64,000 bases of DNA. It comes from Roseburia sp. AM59-24XD (GTDB taxonomy: Bacteria > Bacillota > Clostridia > Lachnospirales > Lachnospiraceae). Made by a program: the position numbers and the translations under genes. Numbering within the stretch: position 1 is the stretch's first letter; the number at the start of each line of letters is the position of its first letter. The notes under the pieces are model-generated. The model had not been told where the DNA came from. It made no database searches and saw nothing but the letters and a program-made list of their open reading frames with translations. The stretch is taken from positions 124,001-188,000 of the forward strand of contig NZ_QUET01000001.1 in NCBI RefSeq assembly GCF_003478445.1, given 5' to 3'. Below, in pieces: positions 63,779 to 64,000 of the stretch.

Positions 63779-64000
63779 ATGACGAATGATAGTAGAAGAT
63801 TTGGATTTACCTATGGTTATGACGATGCTGTTACTGCAGCTATGCAGGAAAGAACATATCAATGGATGGATATTGTATTTGTGGACTTTGGTGAGATCAG
63901 CGGTGACTGTTTGCTTAGAAAGTCCAGACCGGCAATCGTATTGAGCGGAACAGAATACAATGAGAGTTCCCCAATCTTACCGTTGCACCGATGACGAGAA
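63779..64000 (+). pseudogene. MazF/PemK-like protein, frameshifted and cut by the window end
   Basis: Start ATG 63779 after AGGAGG. It reads MTNDSRRFGFTYGYDDAVTA, then the MazF core YQWMDIVFVDFG, RKSRPAIVLSGTEYNESSPI. It then leaves frame at TGA 63992-63994. Adding one T (CCAATCTTTACC) restores IFTVAPMTR, the conserved continuation, which runs to the window end. So the break is a single-base loss. Compared with the MazF-like gene at 20325 it has a longer N-terminus and no visible zinc tail yet. Confidence 0.75.

Overview
The window looks like accessory DNA from a gut Lachnospiraceae-type Firmicute (Bacillota). Evidence: low-GC coding with strong AGGAGG ribosome binding sites, Tn916/Tn4451-type mobile modules, a class D-like sortase, a SpoVG-family protein, a BspA-like surface protein, and a tet(O)+tet(40)-type resistance pair. 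No rRNA, tRNA or CRISPR array was found.

Region 1 (1-23,600) is the right part of a genomic island carrying a type 1 BREX phage-defence locus. The order is brxC (5' end outside the window), a zinc-ribbon gene, an unknown gene, pglX (frameshifted), an HNH-like gene, pglZ, an unknown gene split by an in-frame TGA, and brxL. A WYL regulator and a DUF1016/YhcG nuclease follow, bracketed by two almost identical perfect palindromes. Next come a LexA-like repressor, a 39-aa protein, an ImmA/IrrE protease and a zinc-finger protein. The island ends with a recombination module: a sigma-like factor, a MazF-zinc fusion, four tandem excisionase paralogues and a tyrosine integrase. Two genes in this module have start regions folded into perfect hairpins.

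Region 2 (23,685-44,300) is a remnant of a second conjugative-type element: parB, a treble-clef protein, a giant SNF2 helicase/methylase lacking its N-terminus, a sortase and a duplicated SpoVG. A 12.16-kb mobilizable element (about 29,825-41,983) is inserted inside the helicase gene. It carries a large serine recombinase, YdbC, ParB, a MobV-type relaxase, an iteron/oriT region, a RepA-like ATPase, sigma-like regulators, tet(40) (frameshifted), tet(O) with an attenuator leader, and tnpV. Both junctions are visible and share a TC/GA core.

Region 3 (44,300-64,000) is a mosaic. It holds an orphan Imm51-like immunity protein, a CPBP protease, a DUF6033 pair, an operator-controlled HTH gene, a secreted transglutaminase-like protein, and an SOS-type dinB locus with an S24 repressor. 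It also holds a broken GNAT gene, a methylase remnant, a 2,095-aa secreted repeat protein, a second XRE/S24 pair, a yjdF-motif riboswitch with its yjdF gene, another GNAT gene and a partial MazF.

At least five genes are broken by loss of one base from a short homopolymer, and two by single nonsense changes. This pattern must be resolved (sequencing error or real decay) before these genes are called dead.
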